Assembly: GCF_041435115.1 (NCBI RefSeq)
Contig: NZ_CP108047.1
Coordinates: 1-64,000, forward strand
Direction of reading: 5' to 3'
Source of the DNA: Streptomyces sp. NBC_00289
Lineage (GTDB): Bacteria > Actinomycetota > Actinomycetes > Streptomycetales > Streptomycetaceae
DNA: 64,000 nt
Of the stretch, positions 1 to 8,860 are shown in pieces (position 1 is the first letter of the stretch; every line of letters starts with the position of its first letter). Below the pieces are notes generated by a model that saw only the letters and a list, made by a program, of their open reading frames with translations, was not told the DNA's origin and did no database searches. A program made the translations under genes and the position numbers.

Positions 1-443
1 CCGCAGACGCGACGCGGTGTCGCTACGCGACACTTCCCGCGCTCCGCGCGGGAGGGCGGAACTCCGTTCTGCCTGGCCGTATCGCTCCGCGATACGGCGA
101 TCCGGCTGACGCCGGATCAGTCCCGTACCGGCTCGCTCCGCAGTCCAGTACGGGACCTGACGCACCCTCCGGGCGCGCCAGAAAGGCGGCAGTAAGGGGG
201 GAGGGGTTGGTTGTGTCTCTGACCCGCTGACTCTAGGTCGACTCGTCACATCTCCACCCACTTCCGAACAACGGTGTGCGTCACTTCTGCTGGGTAGATA
301 GAGTCTGGGATGTTAGGTAGGTGCCTCTCCAGGTAATTTTGGGTCGGAGCGGTGAGGGACTGGATGGATTCCAGTATCTGAGTTCCTTGAACTGAGCAGC
401 CCTCGATTCGCCTCGTGGAAAGAAGCGGGAGAAGGAGGAAAGA
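1..443. repeat. Left telomere of a linear replicon plus leader of the terminal helicase
   Basis: Positions 17-155 hold consecutive perfect or near-perfect hairpins: stems 17-23/27-33, 36-42/46-52, 57-62/66-71, 78-85/89-96, 99-106/111-118 and 121-127/149-155. Most close with a TCC or TAC triloop inside a GCTCCGC or GCTACGC context. Such hairpin series are the hallmark of Streptomyces telomeres, where the single-stranded 3' overhang folds and terminal protein primes fill-in. The first bases do not match the archetypal CCCGCGGAGCGGG start, so this is a non-archetypal telomere type or a few end bases are missing. From about 160 to 443 there is no gene; a strong Shine-Dalgarno (AAGGAGG) lies just before the ATG at 444. 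Confidence 0.85.
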
Positions 444-2960
444 ATGTCATCTGTGACGTTGCGTCCGCATCAGGTTGAGGCCGTTGATTCGGTTCTGAGG
501 GTTCTCTCTGAGCCGCCGGGTGGTTGGATGCCGCCGGAGGGGTTGCGGGCGCAGGTAATTGCTGCGACTGGGTCCGGTAAGACGCTGATTGGTGTGGAGT
601 CTGCGAATCGTCTTTCGGCTCGCCGGGTGCTGGTTTTGGTGCCGACGTTGGATCTGCTGGTGCAGATGGCCGGCGCGTGGCGTGGTGGTGGTCGGCGTGG
701 GGCGATGGTTGGGGTGTGTTCTCTGCGTGCTGAGGAGAGTCAGGGTGTGCCGTGTACGACGGATCCCGGCGAGTTGGTGGCGTGGACGGCGGGGCCGGAT
801 CTGGTGACGGTGTTTGCGACGTATGCCTCGGTCGGGCAGGGCGTGTTGCAGCGTGCGCATGAGGCTGGTCTGCCGGTGTGGGACTTGGTGGTGGTGGATG
901 AGGCCCATCGGGTGAGTGGTGATGCGGGTCGGCCGTGGGCTGCGGTGCATGATCAGCAGCAGATTCCTGCGGTGCGCCGGCTCTACATGACTGCCACCGC
1001 GCGTATCTGGGAGGCCGAGGGGGGCAGCCCTCGTCTGGTGGCGAGTATGGACGAGGACTCGCCCGTCTTCGGGCCGGTGGCGTACAGGCTGCGGTTGTCG
1101 GAGGCGATCCGGCTGGGGCTGGTGGCGCCGTATCAGGTGCTGTGTCTCGATATTCGTGATCCGGAGCTCTATGCCGCGCTGACGGGCGGGGACACCGGGT
1201 CCGCTGCTGTGAGGGGGGCTCGGCTGGCGGCGGTTCAGGCTGGGTTGATGCGGGCTGCTGTTGAGGAGCGGTTTTGTCGTGTGCTGGCTTTCCATAGTCG
1301 GGTGGGTGAGGCGGAGGCGATGGCGGCCGGGGTGCCGGCGGTTGCGGCCCGGCTTGCCGGGGAAGACCCCGACACGTTCCCGCCGGCGGAGCGGGTGTGG
1401 GCGGACTGGCTGTACGGCGGGCATGCGCCTGTGCATCGACGTCGGGTGCTCGACGAATTCGCCTCCGATTTCCTCGGAGGGCCGGAATTTGAGGGGCGTG
1501 ATGTTCAGGCTGCGTTGCGGGTCTTGTCTTCCGTTCGTGTTCTCGGTGAGGGTGTTGATACGGCGCAGTGTGATGCTGTGCTTTTCGCTGATGCGCGGGG
1601 GTCGATGATTGACATTGTGCAAATGGTGGGGCGGGCGCTGCGTATGCAGCCGGGGGCGGGGAAACTGGCCACGTTGATCGTGCCGGTGTTCCTCGGTCGT
1701 GATGAGGATCCGAATGAAATGCTGACGTCGGATTCCTTGAGCACCCTGGCGAAGATCCTCGGGGCGTTGCGGTCTCATGATGCGGAGGCGATCGAGGCGC
1801 TCGCGGACCCTCGGATCCGCAGCGGCCGCCCGGCAGCCGAACAGGACGGGATGCAGGGCGGGTTCGAGAGCGAGGACGGCGGCCAGGAGCGCGGCGAGGG
1901 GGGCGTGCGGGTGAGTGGAGCGGCGGCCGGTGTGCTGCGGTTCAGCGAGGAACGTGATCCGTTCGCGCTGGCGCAGTTCGTCCGGCTGCGGATCATCGAT
2001 CCTGAGGGCGCGTACTGGCGGCGCGGCATCGAGGCGGCGACGCGGTGGTTGCGCGAGACCGGTAGCGGTGAACTGCGGGTGCCGTACGTGTTCACCGCGC
2101 CAAAGGAGTGGGGCGCGGTGGGGGGGTATCCGCTCGGGCGGTGGATCGCGGACGTACGGCGCTACTACGCCGCCGGCACCCTGGAAGCCGGGCGCGTCGC
2201 CGAGCTGGAGCGGCTGGGGATGGTGTGGTCGGCGTGGGACACCGCGTGGACGGACGGGCTGGCGGTGGCGCAGGACTACGCGGCGGTGCACGGGCACCTG
2301 GTGCCGCCCACCAACGCGGTGTGGGGTGGCGACGGCATGGCGATCGGGGTCTGGCTTAAGAATCAGCGTGCAGCCGCCCGGAAGACTCGTGAGAACGCCG
2401 AGCGGCGTGCTGCCGGGGAAGTGGGCGTGTCGTGGGCTGGAGAGCTGTCGGAGAGTCGCATGGAGGCGTTGGACGCGATCGATCCGGCCTGGTGCCCGGT
2501 GTGGGGGATCGACTGGCAGCGTGGATTCCACCTCACGCTCATGTACCTGCGGTCTGCCGGCACTGTGCCGGTGCGGGCGGGTGAGGTGATCGTGCAGGGC
2601 GAGGATCTCGGGGCCTGGACGGTCGCGCAGCGGGTCGGATGGGACAAGCTGGCGCCCACGCAACAGTGGCTGCTGGAGAGTGTCCTGGGGGTGGAGCCCG
2701 CGGGCGGGGGTGAGCTGCAGCCGGTGCGTAAGACTCAAGCGGACCGGTGGGCCACCCACCTCGCAGCCGCCCGTCAGTTCCATGCACGCGAGGGCCACCT
2801 GCGCGTACCACGCAAGCACGTGGAAGAGGTTACGGGTGAGGACGGTGAAGTCGTTGGACTGCGGCTTGGTGGGTGGCTGGACAACACGCGGCGCAGGGCG
2901 GCCAGACTCGCCCCGGAACGTCGGACCGAGCTCGACGAACTCGGAATGCGGTGGTCATGA
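444..2960 (+). CDS. Telomere-proximal DEAH-type helicase with helicase-associated (HA) domains, TtrA-like
   Basis: An 838-residue superfamily 2 helicase. The Walker A motif ATGSGKT lies at residues 41-47, the DEAH box at 152-155, an MTATAR motif III follows, and the C-terminal RecA lobe ends in a QMVGRALR motif VI. The last 300 residues carry several tandem helicase-associated repeats (H-G-H-L-x-V-P and L-G-x-W-L patterns; a clear one ends at the C-terminus). Helicase-like genes of this type are the gene closest to the telomere on many Streptomyces linear plasmids and chromosomes (ttrA) and have been linked to conjugal transfer of linear replicons. The start is supported by AAGGAGG about 7 bases upstream. 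The gene has no close downstream partner on the same strand. The 790-residue open frame on the opposite strand is a GC shadow. Confidence 0.9.
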   Translation: MSSVTLRPHQVEAVDSVLRVLSEPPGGWMPPEGLRAQVIAATGSGKTLIGVESANRLSARRVLVLVPTLDLLVQMAGAWRGGGRRGAMVGVCSLRAEESQGVPCTTDPGELVAWTAGPDLVTVFATYASVGQGVLQRAHEAGLPVWDLVVVDEAHRVSGDAGRPWAAVHDQQQIPAVRRLYMTATARIWEAEGGSPRLVASMDEDSPVFGPVAYRLRLSEAIRLGLVAPYQVLCLDIRDPELYAALTGGDTGSAAVRGARLAAVQAGLMRAAVEERFCRVLAFHSRVGEAEAMAAGVPAVAARLAGEDPDTFPPAERVWADWLYGGHAPVHRRRVLDEFASDFLGGPEFEGRDVQAALRVLSSVRVLGEGVDTAQCDAVLFADARGSMIDIVQMVGRALRMQPGAGKLATLIVPVFLGRDEDPNEMLTSDSLSTLAKILGALRSHDAEAIEALADPRIRSGRPAAEQDGMQGGFESEDGGQERGEGGVRVSGAAAGVLRFSEERDPFALAQFVRLRIIDPEGAYWRRGIEAATRWLRETGSGELRVPYVFTAPKEWGAVGGYPLGRWIADVRRYYAAGTLEAGRVAELERLGMVWSAWDTAWTDGLAVAQDYAAVHGHLVPPTNAVWGGDGMAIGVWLKNQRAAARKTRENAERRAAGEVGVSWAGELSESRMEALDAIDPAWCPVWGIDWQRGFHLTLMYLRSAGTVPVRAGEVIVQGEDLGAWTVAQRVGWDKLAPTQQWLLESVLGVEPAGGGELQPVRKTQADRWATHLAAARQFHAREGHLRVPRKHVEEVTGEDGEVVGLRLGGWLDNTRRRAARLAPERRTELDELGMRWS

Positions 2961-3267
2961 CGGAGAAGGGCATCGGGTCGCAGCTTCAGGTCGTCCTTGC
3001 GGGTGGCGTTGCTCCTCACGCGGTTACGGGCGGCAACGCCGTCAGCCGGCTGCGCGCTTCTCGAGGGTGTAGGTGTGGGCGCGCTTGAGCGGGTGCACGT
3101 GCGGTCCGTCCCCGGCGACGGAGTGGTGCAGGGCCGCGCGTCGTGTCCGGCGGCGTCAAGGGGTCGTTGCACAGGACAGCGCGCACCGGTCTCATGCCCC
3201 CACGGTGTGACCGGTGCGCGAGAGGTTGAGAACTCGGCTTCCGCTGTCCGGTCTCGAGTTTTCAGCT
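2961..3267. other. Intergenic stretch between convergent genes
   Basis: About 300 bases between the helicase stop and the terminator of the convergent replication-relaxation gene. Short open frames exist on both strands, but none has a ribosome binding site or a recognisable domain. I see no gene here. Confidence 0.6.
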
Positions 3268-3308
3268 GTAGCCCGGCCCCGACCGCGCTCTGGACGGGAC
3301 CGGGCTAC
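3268..3308 (-). terminator. Hairpin terminator of the replication-relaxation gene
   Basis: An inverted repeat, 3268-3281 against 3295-3308, pairs 13 of 14 positions around a 13-base loop. It overlaps the stop codon of the minus-strand gene ending at 3305. There is no T tract, as is common in Streptomyces terminators. Confidence 0.55.
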
Positions 3309-4705
3309 TTGCTGCGCTGGCGGCGTCCGAAGAGCGCGGCGCGCAGGGTCGGGTACTGGCGGATGTCGCTGCGGCAGGTGGGACAGTGCCGGCCATCCTC
3401 CGGCGAGTCGAACACGGCATCGTCCTGCCCGTCCTGGCCGGTGACCGGCAGCCCGCACCGCTCACAGGGCGGGACCGGAGCGGGAACAGGATCCGGGGCG
3501 GTTTCGTCGGGCCACGGGTCCAGGTCCGGTGTCGGGTCCGGTGTCGGGGGCCAGGCCGACGTGCGTGGCGCATGCTCTTGCCGGCTGGCTTCTTCGGCTT
3601 CCTTGTGACGCAGGCGCCGTTGCTCATCGCGGGCGTGCCAGGCGGAGTGGTCGGCTGGGTTGGCGAGAGCGGCGGGGAGGATTTCCCACTGCCCGTGGCC
3701 GCACCGCCACCACACCACACCGCGTGGGCCGTCAGCCTGCAGGCGGTCCAGGGTGGTGAACAGCAGCGGGATGGCGTCGGTGTAGTCGTAGAAGCCGTCC
3801 TTGTCCTGCGCGCCGTATCCGCGGTCCGGGTGGTAGTCGCCGGACCAGGCGGTGCGGGTCAGTTCCATGACGGTGTTCATGCGGTTCTTCAACGCTTGCG
3901 GGCCGGTCCGGGTGCCGGGGTTGAAGACGATGAGGACCGGCGGATGACCATCCCGGCCCGACGGCCGGTACAGGGCGCGCCAGGCCGGCATGTCCTTACC
4001 GACCGAGTTTTTGATCTTCGCCCGGAAGTAGCGGAGGTACTTTTCGAACTTCGCCGCCAGGATCGCGGCGGACTCGGTGCAGTTGTCGACTTCCACGAAC
4101 AGGACCGGCAACTCCTCCGGCGCCTGCAGGACCGCGTCCGCACGCACCCCGGCCCGGCCGGCCTTGCTGCCGGGCAGGCTGAGGGGGACTTCGGTCGACC
4201 AGGAACCGATCCAGCCCAGCCCCTGCATCTGCGGCACCCCATCCGCTGGGTTTGGCGGCGGCACGTCGCCGCGGGCCGGTGATTGGTCCGGCACTCCGGG
4301 CGTCTGGCGGGGCACGGGGCGCGTGGCCGCGGCGGGCGTGCGGGTGATCGCGATGACTGTCTCGTTCACCGCCATCGCGTGCGCGGCACCCGAGCGGGCC
4401 GCGCCCCGGGCTGTGCCGCCCATCTCCCCCGCCGCCCGGCCCAGTACCTCGGCAGCGGCGTCCAAACCCAGCGGGGTCAGGTTCCAGATCTTGTTGCCGT
4501 CACGCGCGCTGCCCTCAGAGACCACCAGGCCGTGCCGCGCCAGGTCCAACGCCGCGTTGCGGAAGGCCTTGTTGTCCTTGTGTCCGGGCGCCATCAGCCG
4601 GTGCATCTGATCCGCCGTCGCCACCTTCAGCACCCCCAGCGCCGCCAGGACGTGCGCGCGCACCGCGCTCGTCGACCCGTACGGATACGTCTTCGACCCA
4701 CCCAC
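3305..4705 (-). CDS. Replication-relaxation family protein
   Basis: A 466-residue protein. Residues 12-75 form a winged-helix region (VRAHVLAALGVLKVATADQ followed by an LARHGLV turn), typical of the replication-relaxation family (Replic_Relax) found on actinobacterial plasmids. The middle holds the conserved LPVLFVEVDNCTES segment and a KYLRYFRAK motif. The C-terminus has two CxxC pairs (CERCG and CPTCR) that probably bind zinc. The family is thought to help plasmid replication by relaxing DNA; the biochemistry is poorly defined. The start codon is GTG at 4705, preceded by a G-rich leader rather than a perfect Shine-Dalgarno, so the exact start is uncertain. Confidence 0.85.
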   Translation of the reverse strand: MGGSKTYPYGSTSAVRAHVLAALGVLKVATADQMHRLMAPGHKDNKAFRNAALDLARHGLVVSEGSARDGNKIWNLTPLGLDAAAEVLGRAAGEMGGTARGAARSGAAHAMAVNETVIAITRTPAAATRPVPRQTPGVPDQSPARGDVPPPNPADGVPQMQGLGWIGSWSTEVPLSLPGSKAGRAGVRADAVLQAPEELPVLFVEVDNCTESAAILAAKFEKYLRYFRAKIKNSVGKDMPAWRALYRPSGRDGHPPVLIVFNPGTRTGPQALKNRMNTVMELTRTAWSGDYHPDRGYGAQDKDGFYDYTDAIPLLFTTLDRLQADGPRGVVWWRCGHGQWEILPAALANPADHSAWHARDEQRRLRHKEAEEASRQEHAPRTSAWPPTPDPTPDLDPWPDETAPDPVPAPVPPCERCGLPVTGQDGQDDAVFDSPEDGRHCPTCRSDIRQYPTLRAALFGRRQRSK

Positions 4706-4988
4706 CCCAACCCCTCACCCTCAGCCCCTGAACCCCGCACTCACAACACCGACCCGGCAGCCCCCAACGCCTCACCCAGGGGCGCTGAGCTGCGCAAACC
4801 GTGAGCACGCTACTCCACGGCCCGGCAGGGGACTTGGTCGGGGGAACGGTAGGGGAGCCGGTAACTTCCCGCCTCTGTCCACCACCGTGCGCGGCATCCG
4901 CACCCGGGCACGGCGCACTCCGCACACAGACACCACGGAGACTGCGCAACCGGAACACCGATGCGCAGCCCGAGCAGCTCCCTCCCCC

Positions 4989-5155
4989 TCACGACCGCGG
5001 CCCCTCCTTGGGCAGCAGCACATCCGGGACCAGCAGATGACTGCCGGCCGTGGCGCCAGACCCATCCGCACCCCCGGCGCGATCACCAGGTGCTTCTGTT
5101 CCGTGGTCGTCATCCGGTACTGCGCCAGCACTGCCAGCGCCAGCCGGTCCCCCAC
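4989..5155 (-). pseudogene. Remnant of a second replication-relaxation gene
   Basis: Reading leftward from 5155, the sequence encodes LALAVLAQYRMTTTEQKHL followed by VIAPGVRM, the typical first helices of replication-relaxation proteins. After about 30 residues the frame is lost. A second frame of the same strand, ending at 4989, then reads SHLLVPDVLLPKE, which resembles the PDxLL segment from the middle of the same family. This suggests an internally deleted, frameshifted copy next to the intact 3305-4705 gene. It is not a simple duplicate, because the sequence differs from its intact neighbour. Confidence 0.5.
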
Positions 5156-5562
5156 CCGCGTCCACGTCGGTGATCACGGCCGGCTCCCGCCTCGTACGGT
5201 GCGGTGCCGTCCTGCCCGGCGTCGCGCGTACGACGAAGCGCAGCAGGCGGCCCCCACCGGAAGGCCCACCGTGAAGGCCCCACCACGGTCACGGTGCGAC
5301 AACACCGCCCCCGTCCAGTCCGACAACCCCGCCGACATCCCCTCCGACAGCCGCCCCTGCGCTCGCGGGCTCGGTCCACAGCCACGCAGGTCACCGTGCC
5401 ATTCCGGTCGTGGTGGGCAGCCCGACATCCCCTCTATGCCCCCGGACCACGCCCCTCAGCAGGAAGAAAGAGAAAGGGTGGGGGTGGGAGACAGCTTGGC
5501 CGGGCGGCGGGCGAGGGGATCGGGCGCCCCGGGGGGTGGTCCTCGCGCGACGGCGGGGCCGC

Positions 5563-5601
5563 GCTCACCTTCCGGGCAGACGAGCCGCCCGGAAGGTGAG
5601 C
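5563..5601. terminator. Perfect 15-bp hairpin upstream of ssb
   Basis: The arms 5563-5577 and 5587-5601 are perfectly complementary with a 9-base loop. It lies about 300 bases before ssb and could terminate a lost upstream gene. No T tract follows. Confidence 0.5.
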
Positions 5602-5895
5602 CGGGCAGCAGTGGGCCAGTGCGGGCCCGTCCCGTACGCGACGGGCCCCGAGGGGTATCAGCCATGACATCCCCGGGGCCCAGTTCGCGGGGGCGCTTCG
5701 GTCCAACGACGCCGATGCCCTCGCCGTCACGCGGGGTGCGGCGGGATTGTCAGTCTTTCTCGGAGTGCAGGCAGTACGTGCATCTGGACGCTGAGTCGAC
5801 CAGGCCCATGCACCGCCGGCAGGTGCCGCGCTCCCGGAACGGCCCGCGGAAGAAGGGGAGTGGGGCGGGGGCTGGTGTGTGGGAGGGTTTCTGGC

Positions 5896-6375
5896 ATGCG
5901 TAATGAGCTTCCGCTGACGGTGATTGGGAATCTTGTGGATGATCCGGAGTTGCGGTTCACGTCTGCGGGGGTGCCGGTGGCGCGGTTCACGGTGGCGTCG
6001 ACTCCGCGGGTGTTCGACCGGGATTCGAACGCGTGGCGTGATGGTGAGCCGACGTTCATGGACTGCAGTGCGTGGCGGCAGCTGGCGGAGAATCTGGCGG
6101 GGTCGGTGTCGAAGGGGTCGCGGGTGGTGGTGGCGGGGCGGTTGCGGACCGACCGGTGGGAGACCCCGGAAGGAGAGAAGCGTTCGCGGATGGTGCTGGA
6201 TGTCGATGATGTGGGGGCGTCGATGACGTTCGCGACGGTCACGATCACCCGGACCACGCGCCCTGTTCCGTCCCGTGAGACGGCTCCGGATGATCCGTGG
6301 GCCACGGCGAGTCCTGTCCGGCCGGCTGAGGCCGTTGGCGGCGCGGAGGCTCTGGCTGGGGAGCCTCCGTTCTGA
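5896..6375 (+). CDS. ssb: Single-stranded DNA-binding protein
   Basis: A 159-residue SSB with an OB fold. It begins MRNELPLTVIGNLVDDPELR, continues with VPVARFTVAS and an FMDCSAWRQLAEN strand, and has the SKGSRVVVAGRLRTD core. The acidic tail ends in GEPPF, close to the DDPPF-type tip that recruits partners. It should coat single strands exposed during replication of the linear plasmid, including terminal patching, and during conjugation. I chose the ATG at 5896 (GGAGGG 9 bases upstream); an earlier in-frame start at 5860 would add 12 residues before the OB fold. Confidence 0.92.
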   Translation: MRNELPLTVIGNLVDDPELRFTSAGVPVARFTVASTPRVFDRDSNAWRDGEPTFMDCSAWRQLAENLAGSVSKGSRVVVAGRLRTDRWETPEGEKRSRMVLDVDDVGASMTFATVTITRTTRPVPSRETAPDDPWATASPVRPAEAVGGAEALAGEPPF

Positions 6376-6733
6376 TGGCGGCGGGGCCGGCCGGGGATCG
6401 GGCGGCACCAGGACGTGCGCTGGAGCCGGTGCTGCAGCGCGGTCGCGGCCGGCAGCTGCGCGGCCCCGGCTCCACGTCGGGCTCTACAACAACGACGCGG
6501 TCAAGCTGGACGCCGTGTACCTCTACGCCTCGGGTGCGATCGGATGGACGAGACGTTCGAGGAAGTCCCGGGTGCTCTCGCGTGCGGTGGCGACGGATGT
6601 CGCGGAGCGGGCGGTTGCGGCATCCGCGCGCCCCGTCGCTATGGTCGCGTCCGCCCCCGCGGCGTGCCACCACTCGGTCGGACCCGGTCTCGCCATCCGC
6701 TGTTCAGCGAAGTCCCAGGCCAACGACCTGGTC
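6376..6733. other. Intergenic stretch downstream of ssb
   Basis: About 360 bases between ssb and the convergent DUF5994 gene. I see no supported open frame, RNA or strong hairpin. Confidence 0.5.
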
Positions 6734-7210
6734 CTACTCGGGTTCGGGCGTGGTGGCGATGAGGATCTGAGCGGCCTGGGTGATGTTGTCGGCGTGGACC
6801 GCGCGGGCCATCGCTTCGCGGGCGGCGTCGGCGGTGGTGTCCGGGGGAACCACCAGCAGGGCGAAGTGGTCGTTGTGGCCGCGGGTGATGAGGACGGTGT
6901 CGTCGCCGACCGGGTCGGAGTCGAGGTGCACTACCTGGTCGTCGATGACCAGGCGGGTCGGGAGGCCGTTCCAGGCGGATGCGTCCACGCTGACCCGGGT
7001 GATCGGCCCGAGATGCCCGGTCAACACGCTGATCAGCGCGGGCAGTTCGGTCTCGATGTTGCGCGTGCGGGGCCACCACGCGCCGTCCAGGAGGCCCTCC
7101 CGGGACCGCGTGGTCTCCAGCCGCAGCAGGGCCGTACCCGGTTTGACCGCCTGGTGGATCGCATCCGGCAGGAGCAGTGGGGGCGTGTGAGGGATGTCGG
7201 AGTCAGCCAT
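6734..7210 (-). CDS. DUF5994 family protein (leftward copy)
   Basis: A 158-residue protein with the DUF5994 signature LLDGAWWPRTRNIETELPAL. A second conserved block, HNDHFALLVVPPDTTADAA, lies near the C-terminus. The family is restricted to actinobacteria, often sits near stress-linked genes, and has no established biochemical role. I chose the ATG at 7210 because homology starts close after it; an open frame extends to 7411, but its N-terminus would be encoded by the 7-bp tandem repeat, which is unlikely. It is divergent from a second DUF5994 gene at 7540. Confidence 0.75.
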   Translation of the reverse strand: MADSDIPHTPPLLLPDAIHQAVKPGTALLRLETTRSREGLLDGAWWPRTRNIETELPALISVLTGHLGPITRVSVDASAWNGLPTRLVIDDQVVHLDSDPVGDDTVLITRGHNDHFALLVVPPDTTADAAREAMARAVHADNITQAAQILIATTPEPE

Positions 7211-7268
7211 GTGAGTCCGCCCGTCTTCGGGGTGCGGCCGTACGCCGTCGCAGTTCGGCGCCGACGCC

Positions 7269-7331
7269 GTTGCCCGTTGCCCGTTGCCCGTTGCCCGTTG
7301 CCCGTTGCCCGTTGCCCGTTGCCCGTTGCCC
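7269..7331. repeat. Nine tandem copies of the 7-bp unit GTTGCCC
   Basis: Nine perfect, uninterrupted copies of GTTGCCC followed by a partial GTT, in the gap between two divergent DUF5994 genes. The array starts about 59 bases upstream of the leftward start codon and ends about 208 bases upstream of the rightward one. Its unit is not a multiple of three and is prone to slipped-strand mispairing, so copy number could change promoter or leader spacing. Confidence 0.95.
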
Positions 7332-7539
7332 GTTCGGAGACGTGCACGAGCCCGCCGTCGTTTCACGATACTCCCGCCGCCCGCCGGAAAATACCTGGTC
7401 ACGCCGGTCATGGCCCGCCGAGCAGGCGTACAGTGAAACCACCGGGAGTACTTCGCACACCGGCTTTCACGCGGGTGTCATTTCCGGCGATCACGAAAAA
7501 CCGGGCTGTCGACGGGCAGCCCGGGGGCAGGTCCGCATC

Positions 7540-8115
7540 ATGACCACGACCTTCGACCGGACCGCGCCCCGTGACCTCGCCGCAGAGCTTCCGGCACGCT
7601 TGTCCCTCACTCCGAAGACCACGCTCGCTGGCCAGCTGGACGGGGCCTGGTGGCCCTACTCCCGCGACCTCGAAGCCGAGCTCCCACCGCTCGCCGCAGC
7701 CCTGCAGGAGCCCTGGGGGCGCATCACCCGCGTCACCGTGAACCCCACCCGCTGGCCTGTCGTCCCGCACACGGTTGCTGTGGACGGGCGCACGCTGCAC
7801 GTGGGCTGGTTCACCGAACAGGACCCCGACAAGCTCATCCTGCTCTCCTACACCGTCGGCCGCTGGGACCTTCTCGTCATCCCGCCCGAGACTGCACCCA
7901 CCGCCGCGGCCCGCCTGATGGCCGCCGCCGCGATCCCGGGCAGCGTCCTCACCGCGGGCGTCCTGATGACCAACGAAGCCGTCATCGGGCGCGGCATCCG
8001 TGATGCCGTGCGCCGGGAAGCCACCTGGGAGGGCGAGGGCGGGGCCTGCATGTCCCCCTTCGGGTACCCGATGAGGCGAAGCGCCCTGCCGCAGCCCGGA
8101 AACGGCTGGAGGTGA
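7540..8115 (+). CDS. DUF5994 family protein (rightward copy)
   Basis: A 191-residue member of DUF5994, with the block LDGAWWPYSRDLEAELPPLA at about residues 30-50, a WGRITRVTVNPTRWP segment and the DLLVIPPETAPTAAARLM block near residue 115. The C-terminal tail after residue 150 is probably disordered. It is diverged from the leftward copy, so this is an old paralogue pair rather than a recent duplication. The ATG at 7540 has GGGGCAGG upstream. A small membrane-protein gene starts five bases after the stop and is likely co-transcribed. Confidence 0.78.
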   Translation: MTTTFDRTAPRDLAAELPARLSLTPKTTLAGQLDGAWWPYSRDLEAELPPLAAALQEPWGRITRVTVNPTRWPVVPHTVAVDGRTLHVGWFTEQDPDKLILLSYTVGRWDLLVIPPETAPTAAARLMAAAAIPGSVLTAGVLMTNEAVIGRGIRDAVRREATWEGEGGACMSPFGYPMRRSALPQPGNGWR

Positions 8116-8120
8116 GCTCC

Positions 8121-8276
8121 ATGGAGACCCTCGTCATCATCGCGGTGATGGTCCTCGCGACCGGCATCGGAACGCGCCTGATCCACCTGCTCAACGCCCA
8201 GCACGACGCACGGATCGCGGCCTACCACTTCAGCGACCCCCTGCCGAGACCTCCCCGCCTGCCAGACGACCGGTGA
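8121..8276 (+). CDS. Small membrane protein
   Basis: A 51-residue open frame with GGAGG overlapping the stop region of the preceding DUF5994 gene and 7 bases before the ATG. Residues 3-16 (TLVIIAVMVLATGI) form one hydrophobic segment, followed by a polar tail rich in Arg, His and Pro. The tight spacing suggests translational coupling. Function unknown. Confidence 0.6.
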   Translation: METLVIIAVMVLATGIGTRLIHLLNAQHDARIAAYHFSDPLPRPPRLPDDR

Positions 8277-8370
8277 GGTACGGGCCTTCCTCCGACCGGG
8301 GGCAGCGGGTAAAGGCGCCACGGTTCCGCTACCGCCAGCTTCTCGCCCACCCCGAAGGGAACACGCCCAC

Positions 8371-8637
8371 GTGAAGTACATCGAGACCCACACACTGGCC
8401 TCGCTCGGGCACGCCGAGGTACGGATCATCGCGCACACGCCCGAAGCCGCCCGAGCGGTCGCGGAGGCGCTTCGCCACTGCTTCGCCGGAGCGGAACAGC
8501 GCAGCTATCCCGGCCTCGACGGCGACACCCGCCTCCACCTCACCGTGGACACGGCAACTCCCGCCGGCCCCGCCCGCTCCTGGCTGGCCGCCAGCCGGAG
8601 CCCCGTCGGCACCAGCGCCCACTCCGACGAGACGTGA
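8371..8637 (+). CDS. Small conserved-looking hypothetical protein
   Basis: An 88-residue protein with an alpha/beta-like pattern: AEVRIIAHTPEAARAVAEAL then a TRLHLTVDTA strand. It follows the DUF5994 genes on the same strand. No domain recognised. The start ATG at 8371 lies 18 bases after a GAAGGGAA stretch, which is weak. Confidence 0.5.
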   Translation: MKYIETHTLASLGHAEVRIIAHTPEAARAVAEALRHCFAGAEQRSYPGLDGDTRLHLTVDTATPAGPARSWLAASRSPVGTSAHSDET

Positions 8638-8687
8638 GCGCCGCCGCGGGCCCCGGAACCTACCCCCGCACACAGGCAGGCAGCCGC

Positions 8688-8715
8688 GGTTTGTTCTGGA
8701 GAACCAGAACAAACC
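8688..8715. terminator. Perfect 12-bp stem, AGAA loop
   Basis: Arms 8688-8699 and 8704-8715 pair perfectly around a 4-base loop. It follows the 8371-8637 gene and probably ends the DUF5994 transcript; a regulatory palindrome is the alternative. Confidence 0.55.
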
Positions 8716-8860
8716 GGTTTACCCAGTGCTACCGACCATCCGCGCCACACCCACCTGATACGGCAGCTGTAGATAGTCCTGCTTGTGCTCATCGTGATGG
8801 TCAGCGCCGTGATGGGGGTGGGTGCGGGCATGTGGACGGCCGCCCCGATCATGACCTGGT

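Larger units (their letters stand above)
4706..5895. other. Gene-poor stretch with decayed replication-relaxation remnant
   Basis: About 1.2 kb lacking an intact gene. Its open frames are low-complexity Arg/Pro/Ala shadows. It contains a recognisable fragment of a second replication-relaxation gene (listed separately) and a strong hairpin at 5563-5601. It looks like the scar of a deletion. Confidence 0.5.

Noticed and set aside
447..2819. 790-residue open frame opposite the terminal helicase
   Set aside because: Arg/Pro/His-rich composition with no domain, typical of the antisense of a GC-rich gene.
4887..5903. 338-residue open frame before ssb
   Set aside because: Arg/Pro/Ser low-complexity frame that overlaps a hairpin and the ssb start; no domain.
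7269..7331. CRISPR array
   Set aside because: The repeats are 7 bp with no spacers, and no cas gene is present.
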